From Amycolatopsis echigonensis (lineage in GTDB: Bacteria > Actinomycetota > Actinomycetes > Mycobacteriales > Pseudonocardiaceae), in the NCBI RefSeq assembly GCF_014174495.1, contig NZ_JACJHR010000004.1, positions 152,836 to 216,835 on the forward strand: a stretch of 64,000 nucleotides of DNA, read 5' to 3'. The notes under the pieces are model-generated. The model saw only the letters and a program-made list of their open reading frames with translations, had not been told where the DNA came from and did no database searches. The position numbers and the translations under genes were made by a program. Shown here piece by piece: positions 19,615-28,457 of this stretch (position 1 is the first letter of the stretch; the number at the start of each line of letters is the position of its first letter).

Positions 19615-20772
19615 TCAGCGCACGGGCAGGCCGAGGTCCTTGCTCACGATGTCCTTCATGATCTCCGTCGTGCCGCCGAAGATGCGCGTGATGCGCGCGT
19701 CCGCCCACGCCTGCGCGATCGGGTACTCGGCCATGTAGCCGTAACCGCCGTGCAACTGCACGCCCGAGTCGACCGCCCGGCCTTGCAGTTCCGTGCACCA
19801 CCACTTGGCCTTGGCCGCGTCGGCCGGGCTCAGCTCGCCTTCGTTGAGGGCAAGGACGCACTGGTCCACGAACGCCTGCGCGACGTCCACTTCGGTTGCC
19901 AGCTCCGCTAGCTTGAACCGGGTGTTCTGGAACGATCCGATCGACCGGCCGAACGCATGCCGCGTCTGGACGTAGTCGAGCGTCCACGCCAGCGCGGCGC
20001 GTGCGGCAGCCACGCCGTAGACCGCGAGGGACAGGCGTTCCTGCGGCAGGTTCGCGGTCATGTAACGGAAGCCTTCTCCCTCGCTGCCCAGGAGGTTGGC
20101 TGCGGGAACCCGTGCGTCGTCGAAGAAGAGTTCGGCGGTGTCCTGGGCGTGCTGGCCGATTTTGACGAGGTTCCGGCCCCGGGTGAAGCCCGGGGTTCCG
20201 CGCTCGACGACCAGCAGGCTGACCCCGGAGTGCTTCTTCGCCGAGTCGGTCTTCACCGCGAGGATGATCAGATCCGCGTTGATCCCGTTGGAAATGAAGG
20301 TCTTCGCGCCGTTGACGACGTAGTGGTCGCCCTCGCGCCGGGCCGTGGTGGCCATCGACGCGAGGTCGGAGCCGATCCCGGGTTCGGTCATCGCGATCGC
20401 GGTCACGGCCTCGCCGGAGCCGATTCCGCCGAGCCAGCGCGCTTTCTGCTCGGGCGTGGTCAGTTCCAGGAAGTACGGCGTGCAGATGTCGGCGTGCAGG
20501 GTGAGCCCGAGCCCGGCGGCTGCGGCGCCCGCTCGGGCGGCTTCTTCGCCGCGGACGGCGTTGAACCGGAAGTCGGGCACGCCTCCGCCGCCGTACTCCT
20601 CCGGGACGGCGGTGGAGAGCAGTCCGGCTTTCCCCGCCGCGGTGAACAGCTCCCGGGGCAGGATGCCGTCCTGCGCCCACGTTTCCGTGTACGGGACGAT
20701 CTCGTCCTCGACGAACTGCCGCACGGTGGCGCGGTAGTCCTCGTGTTCGGTGTCCCACAGTGTCCGTCGCAT
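19615..20772 (-). CDS. Acyl-CoA dehydrogenase, long-chain/isovaleryl type
   Basis: FAD-dependent acyl-CoA dehydrogenase of 385 residues. It has AMTEPGIGSDL, NGAKTFISNG, the LPQERL catalytic-base motif and the C-terminal GVQLHGGYGYMAEY. The C-terminal motif is IFGGTTEIMK, with no Glu before GG, as in long-chain-type enzymes. It is 9 bp downstream of a crotonase and is the last gene of the leftward operon 22368-19615. It resembles the dehydrogenase at 8091 in architecture but differs clearly in sequence. Confidence 0.93.
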   Translation of the reverse strand: MRRTLWDTEHEDYRATVRQFVEDEIVPYTETWAQDGILPRELFTAAGKAGLLSTAVPEEYGGGGVPDFRFNAVRGEEAARAGAAAAGLGLTLHADICTPYFLELTTPEQKARWLGGIGSGEAVTAIAMTEPGIGSDLASMATTARREGDHYVVNGAKTFISNGINADLIILAVKTDSAKKHSGVSLLVVERGTPGFTRGRNLVKIGQHAQDTAELFFDDARVPAANLLGSEGEGFRYMTANLPQERLSLAVYGVAAARAALAWTLDYVQTRHAFGRSIGSFQNTRFKLAELATEVDVAQAFVDQCVLALNEGELSPADAAKAKWWCTELQGRAVDSGVQLHGGYGYMAEYPIAQAWADARITRIFGGTTEIMKDIVSKDLGLPVR

Positions 20773-20781
20773 GTCTGGTCC

Positions 20782-21561
20782 TCAGGCGTGGTGGAAGTTC
20801 GGCGGCCGTTTGCCGATGAACGCGGCCATGCCTTCCGCGCGGTCGCGGGTGGCGAAGGCGGAGTGGAAGGCGCGGCGTTCGAAGAGCACGCCTTCGGAAA
20901 GCGGGGTCTCGAAGGCCCGGTTGACGGCTTCCTTGGCCATCATCGCGGCCGGCGCGGACATCGAGGCGATCGCGGCCGCGGTCGCGAGGGCTTCGTCGAT
21001 CAGGGCGTCGGCGGGCACGATCCGGGATACCAGTCCGGCTCGGTCCGCTTCCTCCGCGCCCATGGTGCGGCCGGTGAGGATCAGGTCCATGGCCTTCGCC
21101 TTGCCGATCGCGCGGGTCAGCCGCTGCGAGCCGCCCATGCCGGGGATGACGCCGAGCGTGATCTCCGGCTGGCCGAACTTCGCGGTGTCCGCGGCGATCA
21201 GCAGATCGCACATCATCGCGAGTTCGCAGCCGCCGCCGAGCGCGTGCCCGGCGACCGCGGCGATCGTCGGCGTGCGGATCCGCGCCAGCGTTTCCCACTG
21301 GGCGAACAGGTTGTCCCGGTAGACGTCGCTGAACTCCAGCGTCGCCATTTCCTTGATGTCGGCTCCGGCGGCGAACGCCCGCGCCGAGCCGGCGAGCACG
21401 ATGGCTCCGACATCGGGCGCGCGGTCGAGTTCGCCGGCTGCGGTGGTCAGTTCGCGCATGACCTGCTGATTCAGCGCGTTCAGAGCTTTCGGCCGGTTCA
21501 GCGTGATCAGCGCGACCCGCTCGGCCGGGCGCTCGAGAAGAATCGTCTCGTAGCCGTCCAT
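20782..21561 (-). CDS. Enoyl-CoA hydratase (classical)
   Basis: Classical crotonase of 259 residues. Both catalytic glutamates are in place, in [11 protein letters not shown] and [15 protein letters not shown]. The substrate pocket motif [11 protein letters not shown] and the C-terminal [14 protein letters not shown] are typical. It is likely the hydratase of the beta-oxidation set formed with the adjacent dehydrogenase and SDR. It follows the second crotonase after 3 bp and precedes the dehydrogenase by 9 bp, so the three are cotranscribed. Confidence 0.94.
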   Translation of the reverse strand: MDGYETILLERPAERVALITLNRPKALNALNQQVMRELTTAAGELDRAPDVGAIVLAGSARAFAAGADIKEMATLEFSDVYRDNLFAQWETLARIRTPTIAAVAGHALGGGCELAMMCDLLIAADTAKFGQPEITLGVIPGMGGSQRLTRAIGKAKAMDLILTGRTMGAEEADRAGLVSRIVPADALIDEALATAAAIASMSAPAAMMAKEAVNRAFETPLSEGVLFERRAFHSAFATRDRAEGMAAFIGKRPPNFHHA

Positions 21562-21564
21562 GGT

Positions 21565-22368
21565 TCAGGCGCTCGCGGACGGGAACCGGGGCGCGCGCTT
21601 CTCGCGCAGGGCGGTGTAGCCCTCGACGACGTCCGGGCCGAGGAAGGTCAGCATTTCGTACGCGGCCGACTGGTCGAAGGTCGGCCCGGCGGACCGCAGC
21701 CAGTTGTTGAGCGACTTCTTCGTCAGCCGGATCGCGTGCTGCGCGCCGGTCGCGAGGGTGTCGGCGACCCGCAGCGCCTCGTCCAGAACCTGTTCGCGCG
21801 GAAGGGCCTTCGCGACCAGTCCGGTGCGTTCCGCTTCCGCGCCGGTGATCATCTCGCCGGTCAGCAGGTAGTAGCGGGCCTTCGCCATCCCGGTCAGCAA
21901 CGGCCAGATGATGGCGGCGTGGTCGCCCGCCGCGACGCCGAGTTTCACGTGCCCGTCGCCGATTTTCGCGTCCTCGGCCGCGATGGCCACGTCGGCCAGC
22001 AGGGCGGCGACCGTGCCTGCGCCCACCGCGACGCCGTTGATCGCCGAGACGATCGGCTTCTCGCAGTTGATGATGTTGTAGACGAGGTCGCTCATTTCCT
22101 TGAGCATGTGCGAAACCCGGTCGTAGTCGCCGGCCATGCGCTCGACCATCGCGAGGTCCCCGCCCGCCGAGAACGCCTTGCCCGCTCCGGTGATGACGAC
22201 GACGCGGGTTTCCGGGTCCGCGTCGACGTCGGTCCACACGCGCGCGAGTTCCGTGTGCATCTGCTCGTCGGCCGCGTTGTACTTCTCCGGCTGGTTCAGC
22301 GTGATCAGCAGGACTCCGTTGCCGCGCCGGGTGAAGGTCAGCTGTTCGTAGCCGTCGAACCTGGTCAT
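21565..22368 (-). CDS. Crotonase family protein lacking both hydratase glutamates
   Basis: Crotonase-fold protein of 267 residues with an intact acyl-CoA pocket ([12 protein letters not shown]). The two positions that carry glutamates in hydratases read [13 protein letters not shown] and [17 protein letters not shown], so simple hydration is unlikely. Family members like this carry out hydrolysis, isomerisation, ring cleavage or decarboxylation. It is the first gene of the leftward operon; the ATG at 22368 follows GAGGAG. Divergent from the SDR gene. Confidence 0.88.
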   Translation of the reverse strand: MTRFDGYEQLTFTRRGNGVLLITLNQPEKYNAADEQMHTELARVWTDVDADPETRVVVITGAGKAFSAGGDLAMVERMAGDYDRVSHMLKEMSDLVYNIINCEKPIVSAINGVAVGAGTVAALLADVAIAAEDAKIGDGHVKLGVAAGDHAAIIWPLLTGMAKARYYLLTGEMITGAEAERTGLVAKALPREQVLDEALRVADTLATGAQHAIRLTKKSLNNWLRSAGPTFDQSAAYEMLTFLGPDVVEGYTALREKRAPRFPSASA

Positions 22369-22447
22369 CGTCGCTCCTCGTCTCCGTCGGGCCGGGACGG
22401 TTTCGAGCCCCGGCGCGGGCCAACCATAACCCCGATTAGTCGACTGT

Positions 22448-22464
22448 GTCGAATGAAGTTCGAC
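22448..22464. promoter_or_regulatory. Inverted repeat in divergent promoter region
   Basis: GTCGAA and TTCGAC arms with a 5-bp spacer, just upstream of the predicted SDR promoter and about 80 bp from the leftward crotonase start. Candidate operator for the divergent operons; it differs from the repeat at 15663. Confidence 0.5.
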
Positions 22465-22471
22465 TCATGGG

Positions 22472-22501
22472 TTGAAAAAACGAGCCGACGGTCGTTAGGC
22501 T
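22472..22501 (+). promoter_or_regulatory. Predicted promoter of the SDR/ligase operon
   Basis: TTGAAA at 22472-22477 and TAGGCT at 22496-22501, 18 bp apart, 45 bp ahead of the SDR start codon. Confidence 0.5.
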
Positions 22502-22546
22502 CGGCGAGCCGCGGACCGGAGGTGTCCGCTGACGGAGGAGGCAGGC

Positions 22547-23287
22547 GTGAAACTCGACGACAAGGTGGCCCTGGTGACCGGGGCCGCGTCCGGGATCGGG
22601 CGCGCGATCGCGGTCGCGCTGGCCGGTGCGGGCGCGACGGTCGCGGCGGTCGACCGCAACGGGGAAGGACTCGCGGAAACCACCCGGCTGATCGGCGTGC
22701 GGGCCACCGCGCACAAGGCGGATCTCGGCGATGCCGCCGCGATCCTGGGGTTGCGCGACGAGGTCGTCAGCACGCACGGCGTGCCGGACGTGATCGTGAA
22801 CGCGGCGGGGTTCGACAGGGTGGAGCCGTTCATGAAGAACGACGACGCGCTGTGGGAGTCGCTGGTCGCGGTGAACTTCCTCGGCCCGGTGCGGCTGACC
22901 CACGCGCTGCTCGAGCCGATCATCGCGCAGGAACGCGCGGCGAAGATCGTCAACATCGCCAGCGACGCGGGCCGGGTCGGCAGCCTGGGGGAGACCGTCT
23001 ACGCCGGGACCAAGGGCGGCGTCATCGCGTTCACGAAGTCCTTGGCCCGGGAGGTCGCGCGGCACCGGATCAACGTCAACTGCGTGTGCCCCGGCCCGAC
23101 CGACACTCCGCTGTTCGCGACGCTGCCGGAAAAGGTGCGCGAAGGACTCGTGCGCGCGATTCCGTTCCGCCGCCTGGGCACGCCAGAGGAGGTCGCCGAC
23201 GCGGTGCTGTTCTTCGCGTCGGACTACGCCGGATTCGTCACCGGCCAGGTCCTGAGCGTCAGCGGCGGCCTGACGATGGCCGGCTGA
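22547..23287 (+). CDS. SDR-family NAD(P)-dependent 3-hydroxyacyl dehydrogenase
   Basis: Classical short-chain dehydrogenase of 246 residues. It has the cofactor motif TGAASGIG (residues 11-18), NAAG, the catalytic Ser in VNIASDAG, the YxxxK motif YAGTK, and GPTDTPLF after the active site. It probably oxidises a hydroxyacyl-CoA; resemblance to 2-hydroxycyclohexanecarboxyl-CoA dehydrogenases (BadH) is suggestive, not proof. The GTG at 22547 follows GGAGGAGGCA. It is followed 23 bp later by a CoA ligase. Confidence 0.92.
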   Translation: MKLDDKVALVTGAASGIGRAIAVALAGAGATVAAVDRNGEGLAETTRLIGVRATAHKADLGDAAAILGLRDEVVSTHGVPDVIVNAAGFDRVEPFMKNDDALWESLVAVNFLGPVRLTHALLEPIIAQERAAKIVNIASDAGRVGSLGETVYAGTKGGVIAFTKSLAREVARHRINVNCVCPGPTDTPLFATLPEKVREGLVRAIPFRRLGTPEEVADAVLFFASDYAGFVTGQVLSVSGGLTMAG

Positions 23288-23310
23288 ACACTTCCCGAGG
23301 AGACGAACCC

Positions 23311-24966
23311 GTGAGTTCACTGTTGAGCTACGCGTCCGGCACGGCGGAGCTTCCGCTGCTGGGAGACACGATCGGCGCGGACTTCGACCGCGCCGCGGCG
23401 TGTTTCGGCGACCGGGAAGCCTTGGTCGACCGGCCTTCCGGACGCCGGTGGACCTACCGCGACCTGGCCGTCGACGTCGACCGCGTCGCCGCGGGCCTGC
23501 TGGAGAAGGGAATCCGCCGAGGCGACCGGGTCGGCATCTGGGCGCCGAGTTCGCCTGAGTGGCTCCTCGTCCAGTACGCGACGGCGAAGATCGGCGCGAT
23601 CCTCGTCCCGGTCAATCCCGGGTACCGCGCGGACGAACTGCGCTTCGTCCTGCGCAACGCAGGCGTCCGCCTGGTCGTCTCCGCCGAGAGGTTCAAGACC
23701 TCCGACTACCGCGCCATGCTCGACGAGGTACTGCCGCAAGTACCCGCAGCGGATGACGTGCTCTACGTGGAAACCGGCGATTGGCAGCAGTTGCTCGACG
23801 CCGGAAGCCGTGCGCTGGCGGAGGATCCGGATCTGGTCTCGCGGCTGCAGGACGAGTTGTCGGCCGACGACGCGATCCACATCCAGTACACCAGCGGCAC
23901 CACCGGCGCTCCGAAAGGCGCGACCCTGTCCCATCATTCGGTGCTCAACAACGGCGCCTCCATCGGCGAGGTGCTCGGGTACAGCGAACAGGACCGGGTG
24001 TGCGTGCCCGTGCCGTTCTACCACTGCTTCGGCATGGTGATCGGAAACCTCGGGGCCACCGCGCACGGCGCCGCGATCGTGATCCCGGCCCGCTCCTTCG
24101 ACGCGCGCTCCACTCTGGAGGCATTGTCCGCGGAATCGTGCACCGTGGTGATGGGCGTGCCGACGATGTTCATCGCCCAGCTCGCGGACCCCGGGTTCGA
24201 CGAATTCGACCTGAGCGCGCTGAGGGCGGTCCTGCTGGGCGGCTCGCCGTGCCCGGTCGAACTGATGAAGAACACCATGGCGCGCATGGGCGTCGAGGAA
24301 ATCTCGGTCTGCTACGGGATGACCGAGACCGCACCGGTTTCGATGCTCACCCGACGCGACGACAGCGTCGAAAAACGGGTCGCCACGGTCGGCCGGGTGC
24401 TCCCGCACCTGGAAGTCAAGATCGCCGACCAGGAGACCGGGCGTCCGGTGCCGCGCGGGACCGCCGGCGAATTCTGCACTCGGGGCTACTCGGTGATGAA
24501 GGGGTACTGGAACGACCCGGACCACACGGCCGCCGTGCTCGATGCCGACGGGTGGATGCACTCGGGCGACCTCGGCGTGATGGACGACGAGGGGTACGTC
24601 GCGATCACCGGCCGGATCAAAGACATGGTGATCCGCGGCGGCGAGAACATCTATCCGCGCGAAATCGAGGAATTCCTCCACACCCACCCCGGCATCGAGG
24701 ACGCACAAGTCATCGGCGTGCCGGACGCGCGGATGGGCGAGGAGCTGATGGTGTGGATCAAGATGCGCCCCGGCCACGAACCGCTCGACGCGCGGGCGCT
24801 CCGGGCGTTCTGCAGCGGTCGGCTCGCGCACTTCAAGATCCCGCGATACGTCCATGTCGTGAACGATTTCCCGATGACGGTCACCGGGAAGATCCGGAAA
24901 GTCGAGATGCGCGCACTGTCGCTGCCGTTGCTCGACGCGAGCGAGGAATCTCAGCCCACCGGCTGA
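23311..24966 (+). CDS. Fatty-acyl-CoA synthetase (FadD-like)
   Basis: AMP-forming acyl-CoA ligase of 551 residues, the third in the region. It has SGTTGAPKG, CYGMTETAP, WMHSGDLGVMDDEGY, RIKDMVIRGGENIYPREIEE and the C-terminal lysine in MTVTGKIRK. The long N-terminal region and these motifs match medium- to long-chain fatty-acyl-CoA synthetases. The GTG at 23311 follows GAGGAGAC; the frame is open far upstream only because it shadows other genes. Confidence 0.93.
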   Translation: MSSLLSYASGTAELPLLGDTIGADFDRAAACFGDREALVDRPSGRRWTYRDLAVDVDRVAAGLLEKGIRRGDRVGIWAPSSPEWLLVQYATAKIGAILVPVNPGYRADELRFVLRNAGVRLVVSAERFKTSDYRAMLDEVLPQVPAADDVLYVETGDWQQLLDAGSRALAEDPDLVSRLQDELSADDAIHIQYTSGTTGAPKGATLSHHSVLNNGASIGEVLGYSEQDRVCVPVPFYHCFGMVIGNLGATAHGAAIVIPARSFDARSTLEALSAESCTVVMGVPTMFIAQLADPGFDEFDLSALRAVLLGGSPCPVELMKNTMARMGVEEISVCYGMTETAPVSMLTRRDDSVEKRVATVGRVLPHLEVKIADQETGRPVPRGTAGEFCTRGYSVMKGYWNDPDHTAAVLDADGWMHSGDLGVMDDEGYVAITGRIKDMVIRGGENIYPREIEEFLHTHPGIEDAQVIGVPDARMGEELMVWIKMRPGHEPLDARALRAFCSGRLAHFKIPRYVHVVNDFPMTVTGKIRKVEMRALSLPLLDASEESQPTG

Positions 24967-25017
24967 GACTTGAACGGTCGCGGCTCTCGCGAGCTGTTGT
25001 GCTGGTGGAGGTTCGGT

Positions 25018-25851
25018 ATGGTGCGGGACAGGAAGATCGCCCTGCTGGGGGTGGGACAGCTCGGCGAAGCGCTGCTCGCCGGGTTGCTCGCCGCGGGCAG
25101 GCGACCGCAGGACCTCACAGCGGTCGTGCGCAGCCCTGATCGTGCTGCGGAGTTGACCGAGAGATACGGCGTCCGGGTCGCCGACGCGGCACGCGCGGCG
25201 GCGTCGGCCCAGATCGTGGTGATCGCGGTGAAGCCGCCGGACGTGGCGGAGATTCTTCAAACCATCGGCGGTGAGCTGAAACCCGACGCGACGGTGGTGT
25301 CGCTGTGCGCGGGAGTGCCGACCGCCTGGCTGGAGGCGCAGCTGCCCGCCGGCGCCGCAGTGGTTCGCGCCATGCCGAACACGCCGATGGCGATCGGCGA
25401 GGCGATCAGCGCCATCTCTCCCGGCCGGTACGCCGCCGACGCACGACTGGCCGAGGTCGAATGCCTGCTCGCGCCGGTCGGCAAGGTGGTGCGTGTCGCG
25501 GAGGAACAACAGGACGCCGTCACTGCCTTGTCCGGGTCCGGACCCGCCTACTTCCATTACCTGGTCGAGGCGATGATCGACGCGGGGGTTCTGCTCGGCT
25601 TGCCGCGAGCGGCGTCCCGGCAGCTGGCGGTGCAGTCGATGCTGGGCAGCGCCGAACTTCTCCGTGCGCGCCGCGATCATCCCGCGCTGGCGCGGGACCA
25701 GGTCACGTCACCGGGCGGTGCGACCACCCGCGCGGTCCAGGAACTGGACCGGCATCGGGTGCGTGCCTCGTTCATGGCCGCGATCGAGGCCGCCAGCGAT
25801 CGCTCGAGGACACTCGGCTCGCGCTACGCGGTCCCCGGTCCGGATGCCTAG
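25018..25851 (+). CDS. proC: Pyrroline-5-carboxylate reductase
   Basis: Reduces 1-pyrroline-5-carboxylate to proline with NAD(P)H; 277 residues. It shows an N-terminal Rossmann motif GVGQLGEAL, VIAVKPPDV, the conserved MPNTPMAIG, the active-site segment TALSGSGPAYFHYL and the C-terminal SPGGATTRAVQELD. The ATG at 25018 follows GGAGG; the open frame starts a little earlier at 24970. It overlaps the convergent TetR gene by 4 bp. It is unrelated to the acyl-CoA genes; a second biosynthetic proC elsewhere in the genome is possible. Confidence 0.93.
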   Translation: MVRDRKIALLGVGQLGEALLAGLLAAGRRPQDLTAVVRSPDRAAELTERYGVRVADAARAAASAQIVVIAVKPPDVAEILQTIGGELKPDATVVSLCAGVPTAWLEAQLPAGAAVVRAMPNTPMAIGEAISAISPGRYAADARLAEVECLLAPVGKVVRVAEEQQDAVTALSGSGPAYFHYLVEAMIDAGVLLGLPRAASRQLAVQSMLGSAELLRARRDHPALARDQVTSPGGATTRAVQELDRHRVRASFMAAIEAASDRSRTLGSRYAVPGPDA

Positions 25852-26552
25852 GCGGCTTGCTTCAGGCTGAGCATCCGCGACGCGGTCTCCACGACCGCCT
25901 CCCGGAGTTCCTCCTTCTTCTCCGCCGGGAACGACGGGCGAATCCACAACGAGGACTGGTTGAGCACGCCGTGCAGGCAGTGCAACGCCACGTCCGCGTC
26001 CGGGCAGTCGAACTCCCCGGCCGCCAGACCGGCCTCGACCACGCGGCGGAAGATCGCGTCGTGCCGGCGGCGGCTGTCCTTGATGATCTCGTCGAACGCG
26101 TCCGGCCACGCTTTCGGCCACGAGAACACCGTCGCGACTTCCGGTGCGGTGTCGGTGAGAATGCGCACCTGCTCGCGGATGAGGGTGCGGATCTGCTCCA
26201 GGAAGCTCTGGTCGCGCACGAGTTCGAGGGCGGCTTCCAGCCTGGTGTTGACGTCGACGGTCAGCGCTTCGAGCACCGCGGCGACGAGTTCGTCTTTGCC
26301 GGAGAAATAGTGGTACAACGTGGCTTTGGCGATGTCCGTCTGCTCCGCGACGTCTTCCAGGTTCATGCCTTGGTAGCCGTGCTCGGACAGCAGTTCAGTG
26401 GCGGTGCGGACGATCTCGGCCTTGCGCCGGTCCCGCCGCCGCGCGACACGGCTCGACTCCTTGCGCGCGGGCGCGGGGGTGGTCGCTGGCTCAGCCACTG
26501 GACGCCTCTTTCTCGTCGGGATCGGCCTGGGTCGGCCGGACTGCTTCGCCAT
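25848..26552 (-). CDS. TetR/AcrR-family transcriptional regulator
   Basis: TetR regulator of about 234 residues: a basic, proline-rich N-terminal tail, an HTH (ELLSEHGYQGMNLEDVAEQTDIAKATLYHYFSGKDEL) and a helical ligand domain. The sequence resembles fatty-acid-metabolism TetR proteins. The start is uncertain: ATG 26552 has no clear ribosome site, while GTG 26498 has AGAGG upstream and still includes the whole HTH. It may repress the neighbouring acyl-CoA operons through sites such as 15663-15678 (inference). Confidence 0.88.
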   Translation of the reverse strand: MAKQSGRPRPIPTRKRRPVAEPATTPAPARKESSRVARRRDRRKAEIVRTATELLSEHGYQGMNLEDVAEQTDIAKATLYHYFSGKDELVAAVLEALTVDVNTRLEAALELVRDQSFLEQIRTLIREQVRILTDTAPEVATVFSWPKAWPDAFDEIIKDSRRRHDAIFRRVVEAGLAAGEFDCPDADVALHCLHGVLNQSSLWIRPSFPAEKKEELREAVVETASRMLSLKQAA

Positions 26553-26780
26553 CGTAGCGCGAATCGACCCATCGGACTGTTCCCCGACTGAAGCGACGAA
26601 TTTTGCGAGGGAGCTTCGGCGGAGAAGCACGGGCGTGAAGTATCGGCGGTGGAGCAACTCGCGGTGCGAGGATTTCGCACCGCAGTCAGCGATCGAGCGC
26701 CTGTTTGCCGATCGGCTCGGTCAGGGGCAGCTCACTTGCCTGCGGCCCTTGGCAGTGGCGGAAGCTCGTTCTGACACCGA

Positions 26781-27198
26781 TTAGCCGTCGGGCGCGAGCG
26801 TGAGCAGTTCGTGCACCACCGCGTCCAGCACGGTGTCTTGTCGTTGCGCCGCCACGCCGCTCGCACATCCACCTGGCCTCCTGTGCATCCAGTGGCACGA
26901 AATACGACGTGCGGGTCCGTGAAGTTGCGGCGACAGATTCCGGCGTCAGACCGCTGACCTGCGCGTGCTGCTCGGCCAGTTCCGCGGCCTGATCGGCGCC
27001 GCCGTGCCAGTCCGGCGCGCCCTTGCTCGCCATGATCTGCTTGACCAGTTCCGACTGGGGCACGGCCTGCTCGCCGAGGTTGCCCTCGAACAGATCGCCG
27101 AACCATCCGCCGGCGTCGCTGGCCCGGTCTCCGACCCGCTCGACGGCGTGCCCGACGGCTTTCGCCGCGTCGCCCAGGACATCGAAGATCGACATCAC
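26781..27198 (-). pseudogene. Frameshifted gene, unknown function
   Basis: The minus-strand frame starting at ATG 27198 codes for about 95 residues of plausible protein with acidic, helical N-terminal segments (FDVLGDAAKAVGHAVERVGD, QSELVKQIMASKGAPDWHGG) and then YFVPLDAQEAR. After that the frame turns into Arg-rich sequence. A neighbouring frame continues with AAQRQDTVLDAVVHELLTLAPDG and a stop at 26781. A single frameshift near 26845-26870 would join the two into a protein of about 138 residues. It could also be a sequencing error. Function unrecognised. Confidence 0.55.
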
Positions 27199-27510
27199 GA
27201 ACCGCTTTGTGCTTCAGATTCGTCATCACCCGCTGGGCGGCGACGTTCGCGACGTAGCAGGGTCGACGGTGCCCTTCTTCGCGGAGCTGAGGCCGATGGA
27301 GACGTCCCACGGTCCGCTGGTCGTTGATCCCGATGGTGACCTGGCAGAACTAGTCAGGTGATTCGCTGCTCTGCGTGTCGTGGTCGTGTGTCGCCGCAAA
27401 GGGTGAACTCACGCTTGCTCTTAGCGCGGGGTAAGGATCGGACCCAGCAAAGGAGACGCAGTTCGTTCAGAGGGTCGGGCGAAGCAGCCACGACTTGAGG
27501 AGGAACTGCG
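27199..27510. other. Intergenic region ahead of the secretion module
   Basis: No convincing gene. A short plus-strand frame from GTG 27269 to TGA 27361 (30 residues, ending VVDPDGDLAELVR) looks like the tail of a lost gene. GAGGAGG at 27496-27503 is the ribosome site of the next gene. No tRNA or attachment repeat was found. Confidence 0.5.
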
Positions 27511-28383
27511 ATGAGTTCACAACATGCAGATGGAATCCGGGAAAGCCCGTTGACGGCGTTGCAGAGCCGTCTTCGTCACCCGCGCGTGATCGGGAGGTTC
27601 GACCGGGCCTTGGAGGCGTGGTCGCGGTCAGATCTCGCGTTGGTCGAGACATCGAGTCGAGACCGTCTTGCACGGGTACTGGCGACGCGAGAGTACGAGA
27701 CACACGACCGGATCCTGCACGCGTTGCTCGAACGTGCCGCGGTGCCGGGCCGAGACGGAGCGACGGCGGCGGAGATCGTGCTCTCGGCGATGTTGCCCGC
27801 AGTTCCGGGGGTGACTGGCCGGGTGATCCGGGCGGTGCGGGCCTCGACCGGCGGGGGAGGTCCGCGGAGGGGCGTAACCGGCGGGGGAGCCTCGGCAGAC
27901 GAGGCCAACGCTGACGTGCAGGCCACAGTGATCGGACACCTGTGGGAGCAGGTCCGGTGTTTCCCGTTGCGCCGTCGGCATCACGTGGCGGCGAATCTGG
28001 TTCGGGAAACGCAGCGGGCGGCGTTGCGCTCGTTCGGGGTGGACCATGTTCAGGCCGCGGTCGAGGTGGCGAGTGTGGACGACGACGCGTTCCGCGGCGC
28101 GTTGGCGCAGCCGGAGCGCGAGGTTGCCGCGTCAGAGGAATTGCTGTCAGTGCTGTCGTGGGCGGTGGCGCGTGGCTTGCTCGACGAGCGGGGCCAGGCG
28201 GTGCTGACGCGCCGGTTCTTCGGTGACCGGGCCGGTCGGGACGGGGTGGCCACGGATCGGCAGGTCGGCGAGGAATTGGGAGTGAGCCAGCCGACGGTGA
28301 CCCGGTGGCGCAACCGGGCGATCGCTGCGCTCGCGGACGCCGCGGAGGAGTACCCGGGCGGAGTTCTGCCGTGGGCGAGTTGA
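27511..28383 (+). CDS. Sigma-70-region-4-like regulatory protein at head of secretion cluster
   Basis: Protein of 290 residues with an Arg-rich helical body and a C-terminal HTH (DRQVGEELGVSQPTVTRWRNRAIAAL) that resembles sigma factor region 4 or a phage-type regulator. The middle contains a Gly-rich linker (ASTGGGGPRRGVTGGG). The ATG at 27511 is preceded by GAGGAGG. It is the first gene before the TcpC-like gene and probably regulates the module. A complete sigma factor region 2 is not evident, so an anti-terminator-like or regulatory role is equally possible. Confidence 0.65.
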   Translation: MSSQHADGIRESPLTALQSRLRHPRVIGRFDRALEAWSRSDLALVETSSRDRLARVLATREYETHDRILHALLERAAVPGRDGATAAEIVLSAMLPAVPGVTGRVIRAVRASTGGGGPRRGVTGGGASADEANADVQATVIGHLWEQVRCFPLRRRHHVAANLVRETQRAALRSFGVDHVQAAVEVASVDDDAFRGALAQPEREVAASEELLSVLSWAVARGLLDERGQAVLTRRFFGDRAGRDGVATDRQVGEELGVSQPTVTRWRNRAIAALADAAEEYPGGVLPWAS

Positions 28384-28457
28384 ACGAGGCCGCATCAAGC
28401 CGGATGGCGAGAGGCATGTCTGCGAGGCCAGTGTCCGGCGGGAGGCGGGAGAGGGCC

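Noticed and set aside
17135..22423. Very long minus-strand open frame of about 1760 codons
   Set aside because: It runs antisense through several well-supported genes; its translation is Arg/Pro-rich without domains. Typical GC-rich shadow.
26553..27510. Search for a tRNA gene or attachment site at the left edge of the secretion cluster
   Set aside because: No cloverleaf or direct repeat recognised by eye; cannot be excluded without computation.
27511..28383. Naming this gene as a full sigma-70 factor
   Set aside because: Only a region-4-like HTH is evident; no clear region 2.
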